A stretch of 64,000 nt of DNA from Fomes fomentarius (taxonomy: Eukaryota > Basidiomycota > Agaricomycetes > Polyporales > Polyporaceae): positions 2,170,001 through 2,234,000 of the forward strand of contig JABYQN010000001.1 of assembly GCA_022606135.1 (NCBI GenBank), read 5' to 3'. Position numbers and translations under genes: made by a program. Shown here piece by piece: positions 60,580 through 64,000 of the stretch. The notes below the pieces were generated by a model that saw only the letters and a list, made by a program, of their open reading frames with translations, did no database searches and was not told the DNA's origin. Every line of letters begins with the position of its first letter. Within the stretch, counting starts at the first letter, position 1.

Positions 60580-61856
60580 ATGACCAGTGAAATCATGCCC
60601 GCCTCCTCTCCGGGAGAGTTCAAACCCCCACCCACCATCTTCGACCCAGCAACTTGTGATCGTAAGGGCCTCTGCCCCGTCACACAAATTCACAACCAAG
60701 CTGGCCCTTTCGAGAGTCACTCGCTATATCTTGAGGTACATGGCTCGGGTCCGGAGAAGGTCGTGTTCATCATGGGGTGCGCCATACTGTCTCTGTCTTA
60801 CGGAGCTCCGGCTCATACAAAGTGGGGGTATCGCAGCCTTAACTCTAGTTCGGCTGGATGGTTGCCACAGGTGGACTATTTCGGGCGCAAACCGGAATAC
60901 TCTATCCTTGTGTTCGACAACAGAGGTGTGGGGAACAGCGGCTCTCCTCGAGGGCCATACACGTACGTCTCAAACCAGCTTTTGCTCTCAGGATGATCTG
61001 AATTTCTCTTCTTTAGCACGAGTGGGATGGCAGACGATGTTGTCACCCTGCTGGACTACATAGGTTGGAAGGAGAAGCACCAAATTCACGTCGTCGGTGT
61101 CTCTCTCGGAGGGATGATTGCCCAAGGTACGTGAGGCATTCTCCGCACCAGGCATGTGTTCTGAGTATGCGTTTAGAACTCGCAACCAAGATCCCTGAGC
61201 GCATAGCATCCTTGTCCCTGATTGTAACCAAGCCCGGTAGAAGACGGTTGGTAGAACTGCCTCCGGTGAGCTGGCCCCTCTCTTACACGAGGTCACGACA
61301 CTCTCCTAACATCCTGCCAGTACGTAGGACTGAAGAATCTTACAAGGACGATGATGATTCGAGAGCCCGAGAAGAGGATTCCATACGTGCTGGAGATGCT
61401 ATTCCCGCAAGAATGGCTAGATGCGAAGAACCCAGACGACCCGGAGGGACGAACAAATAGAGAGATTCAGACAGAGGTGCGTCCTCCTACGCACATGTGA
61501 TTTTTGAACGCGAGCCTCACAGGCATGCATAGGCATACAAGAGACGCGTAGCAGTGACACGGCCACAAAGCTTCATCGCAGGCATATCGCAAATGGCAGC
61601 CGCCACGACGCACCACGTCTCGCCCGAACGATTGAGGACGATCGCTTCGACGATTCCCAAAGTTCTGATCGTCACGGGAGACTCGGACCATCTCATCGAC
61701 CCCGAGAACAGCCATTTCATCGCGAAACATATGCCATCGGCCGAGTTCGTGGTTCGTGAAGGGTCAGGACACGGATTGACAATGCAGTCAAAGCAGTGGT
61801 TTAACGAGCTTCTTGAGAGGACGTTCAAGGAGGGTCGCGAGCGGGCGCAAGAGTAG
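60580..61856 (+). CDS. Alpha/beta hydrolase fold protein
   Basis: Predicted serine hydrolase of unknown substrate. It starts MTSEIMPASSPGEFKPPPTI. The fold is seen in KVVFIMGLNSSSAGWLPQVD and ILVFDNRGVGNSGSP (oxyanion-hole region). The nucleophile elbow is HVVGVSLGGMIAQ, giving GxSxG with the catalytic Ser. TIPKVLIVTGDSDHLIDPEN carries the acid and REGSGHGLT the His. The triad is complete. The lid region includes TRTMMIREPEKRIPYVLEML, then PQEWLDAKNP. No signal peptide or membrane anchor. About five introns, 330 residues. Candidates are epoxide hydrolase-like or esterase, but no motif decides this. Confidence 0.85.
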
Positions 61857-62351
61857 TGGCGTTGGGATTGTAGGATGGCTATCAGCACAGTGCACTGTAG
61901 ATTACTTGGAGACCCCAGAGCTGCGTTTGGAGGCATGATCATATACTCAGAACCAGTCAATTGATGTGTGCGACCTATATGGACATCAAGACAAGATGAC
62001 GGTACAGGATTGGTTGCCACAAAGCATAGAACGCCCGTCTCAGTGCTCCACTGCCCCTTGAGCATGTTCGCCAACAACACCTGTGCCTCCCTGGGCAGGC
62101 CGCGAAGCGCAGTCTTTGCCTCCAATGCCTCTATGCTGACATATATTGAATAGTCCACGCCAGCCTCCTCCCCTGCGTTTCTTCGGCATCCCGGTGAGAA
62201 TACTCGAGGGGCGTCGGAGCGGACAGGTGGTAGGACAAGAAGGAAGTGCTGGGCTAGGTCGACTTGCGAGCGTGGAAGAACACGGACGAGGCGGGCCAGG
62301 ATGGGTCGCATGTTGTCAGCTCGTGCCGCTGCTCAGAGGGTGTGCCATGTG
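61857..62351. other. Convergent 3' region
   Basis: Between the 3' ends of the hydrolase and the DUF6533 gene. A minus-strand open frame crosses the region but shows no motif. Nothing supported. Confidence 0.45.
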
Positions 62352-64000
62352 TTAGTTGGGATTGGATGCGATGTTGTGGAACTCAGTCATGGAGTCGTAC
62401 TCCATGGCAAAACTGTCCGACCGGAACAAGAAGAAAGAGGCTAAGAGAATATGGCGTGGCGTTAGACATTATACGATGCCTCTCGGAGAACCTGACAGTG
62501 AGAGAGAGGTACCTGAATATTGCCAATGTAAGCGATACAACCTCCCTCTCACGCAGGCGTCTGCGACGACGCTGTCGTCCTGGAAGTGAGCCAAATGTCG
62601 CCCTCGTATGCCGACGAGTCCGTAACTGTCGGGTGGTGGAAGGCCGGCAACCGAGCCTGCTCCTTAGCGACCGTAGAGGTCGGCGCTTGGTCTTGGGTGA
62701 GGGACCATCGGCCTATCCGGCGTGTGTCGGTTTGCAGAAGGCTCGGATCGCGGAGGTTGAGACAGATGCGTGAAATGAGTGTAGTGGAGAGGCTGTTCAA
62801 CGCGACATGATAAATACTCTAATTAGCTGACGGCGAGGTGGACGAGACCCACGCGTTAGTGAGAGTAGTTGCGAGGCCGCGGTTCGAGTCGCCGATCTGC
62901 GGCGCAGGAGGAGGTCATGTCGAAGCACATGGATCAGTATCAGGTCGCTCTGCTCACGTTCGGTGCCTGTGCTGATCTTAGTCGCGGAGATACGCAGGAG
63001 CAGCGGCGATGGTCGGACGTACCATGAAGGTGAGGATATTGGCGATGTTCGCGACGACTAATATTCTGCACGCCAGCGACAACGTAAGAGAGTGCTCGTT
63101 CTGAGAGTTTAGAGGATGGCTGACGCATAGTACATGGACCCTTTTCCAGGTCAAATCAGCCCCGTGCGTCGTCATGCTGTCTATCGGAACGCACCGTCTC
63201 GGATAAGCACTTGGAGCAAGCCGTTATTGATGCTGTGGCGCATCTGGACGGACTTGATCACGGTGAGGGCAAAGATTGTTGTATCCAGACACAGCATGGC
63301 AAACCAGCCGACGGCGCTGCCTATAAGAATGTAAGCATCCTTACTGCCCCTTCATTGCGCTGACTCGGAACTCACGGAGCCCCCTGTCAGTCATAGATCT
63401 GTGAGTATGGCATGCGGAAGCGCATGGCTGAAACACTCACTGTTGGGCGGTCAGAGATAGATCGCAGCCGAACCCGATGTGTTCTGAGGATGCATTGGCG
63501 GTGACCGCGATTGTCTTGACGTTTGTCGCGATGAAGGTGGTCTGCTGAAGTGTCAACGCTGGATCCGGAGGTGAACACAAATGACGAGCGCACCGCGACC
63601 AGAACACATCCCAAAACGATCAGAGCGACCAATACGCGTCTACTCCGGTTGTACAAAGCAAATGTGCGCGCGATGAGCACCACTGAGCGCGCGTCAGGGG
63701 ACAAATCTCGGTCAACGGAGGCTCCGACACATACCACCGACGATGACCTGACTGATGATCGCGTAGTACTGATGATATCTCTGCAGCTGTCGACAGCTGG
63801 AACGCTTCGTGAGCGATGGGGCCGCCCATGATGAACTGAATCAACGAACCGCTGCGGGATGCATCAGATCAGTTCAAGTGTTGAATCCTGCTTGAGCGAA
63901 CACTTACCGGAGACGGAAGCTGCACAAAATACTCAAGCACGACCGGTATAGGGCCGAGAAGACCGAGATATCTGTTCGTGACGAACAACGTGGAGACGAC
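62352..64000 (-). CDS. DUF6533-type fungal membrane protein, 5' end beyond the right edge
   Basis: Seven-helix fungal membrane family of unknown role. The first exon visible reads VVSTLFVTNRYLGLLGPIPV. Next comes RQLQRYHQYYAIISQVIVG, VVLIARTFALYNRSRRVLVA, then LIVLGCVLVAVRSSFVFTSG. Further on are AVGWFAMLCLDTTIFALTVI and RHSINNGLLQVLIRDG, a short exon SMYYA, ILVVANIANILTFM and GLATTLTNALSTTLISRICL. The end of the gene is inferred: the donor CCTGC/gtgaga joined to a strong acceptor near 62418 gives a last exon FAMEYDSMTEFHNIASNPN with stop at 62352. Without that intron the stop is at 62549. About eight introns. Confidence 0.75.

Noticed and set aside
61517..62311. 264-codon minus-strand frame
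   Set aside because: Much of it is the antisense of the hydrolase exons, and it has no family motif or splice support.
62850..62915. Possible tRNA because of GGTTCGAGTC
   Set aside because: The flanking bases do not pair as a T stem and no acceptor or anticodon arm can be formed. It lies in an exon of the DUF6533 gene.

Overview
The window is nuclear DNA of a filamentous basidiomycete, most likely an Agaricomycete. Genes are dense, sit on both strands and are broken by many introns of about 50-65 bp. Several family members (DUF6533 membrane protein, nodulin-like MFS, four-helix tail proteins, fungal Hv1) are typical of mushroom-forming fungi. I found no rRNA, CRISPR array, prophage or convincing transposon. 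There is one tRNA gene. Gene coordinates run from the ATG to the stop codon and include introns.

Layout, left to right. 0.8-5.3 kb (-): HEAT-repeat regulatory subunit of protein phosphatase 4. 6.1-8.5 kb (-): aspartate aminotransferase. 9.6-9.9 kb (-): small AN1 zinc-finger protein. 11.2-12.8 kb (-): plasma-membrane syntaxin (Sso1 type). 13.3-15.2 kb (-): argininosuccinate lyase. 15.4-16.3 kb (-): FAR-17a/AIG1-like membrane protein. 16.8-21.4 kb (+): TRAPP II subunit TRAPPC10/Trs130. 21.7-24.0 kb (+): CMR1/WDR76 WD-repeat protein. 24.1-24.2 kb (-): intron-containing tRNA-Ser(GCU). 24.4-25.3 kb (+): 2-oxoglutarate/Fe(II) oxygenase. 25.4-27.0 kb (-): RRP3/DDX47 helicase. 27.2-29.0 kb (-): membrane-anchored M24B peptidase. 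29.1-31.0 kb (+): AlkB-type dioxygenase with a GRF zinc finger. 31.2-32.0 kb (+): HIS3. 32.3-34.7 kb (-): CDC45. 35.0-36.8 kb (-): MSS51. 37.0-38.6 kb (+): mitochondrial phospholipid scramblase. 38.9-42.5 kb (+): M13 peptidase (neprilysin family). 42.8-44.4 kb (+): ALG3. 44.6-46.5 kb (-): nodulin-like MFS transporter. 47.3-48.8 kb (+) and 57.4-58.9 kb (+): two related four-helix membrane proteins flanking a full-length ABCC transporter at 49.4-56.0 kb (-). 59.3-60.3 kb (-): voltage-gated proton channel. 60.6-61.9 kb (+): alpha/beta hydrolase. 62.35 kb to the right edge (-): DUF6533 protein with its 5' end missing.

Most genes are unrelated housekeeping functions. Three loose themes appear. Amino-acid biosynthesis (argininosuccinate lyase, HIS3) carries promoter sites resembling general amino-acid control elements. 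The stretch 21.5-34.9 kb groups replication and repair genes (CMR1, AlkB-GRF, CDC45) with ACGCGT boxes upstream. MSS51 and the scramblase, both apparently mitochondrial, share a short divergent promoter.

The most unusual observation is an apparent AT-AC intron in HIS3. Only with this splice is the metal-binding Glu of the conserved HHxxED motif restored. Also notable are a probable GC-AG intron in the proton channel, an 11-nt microexon next to the second Walker B motif of the ABC transporter, and the pair of related tail proteins either side of that transporter.
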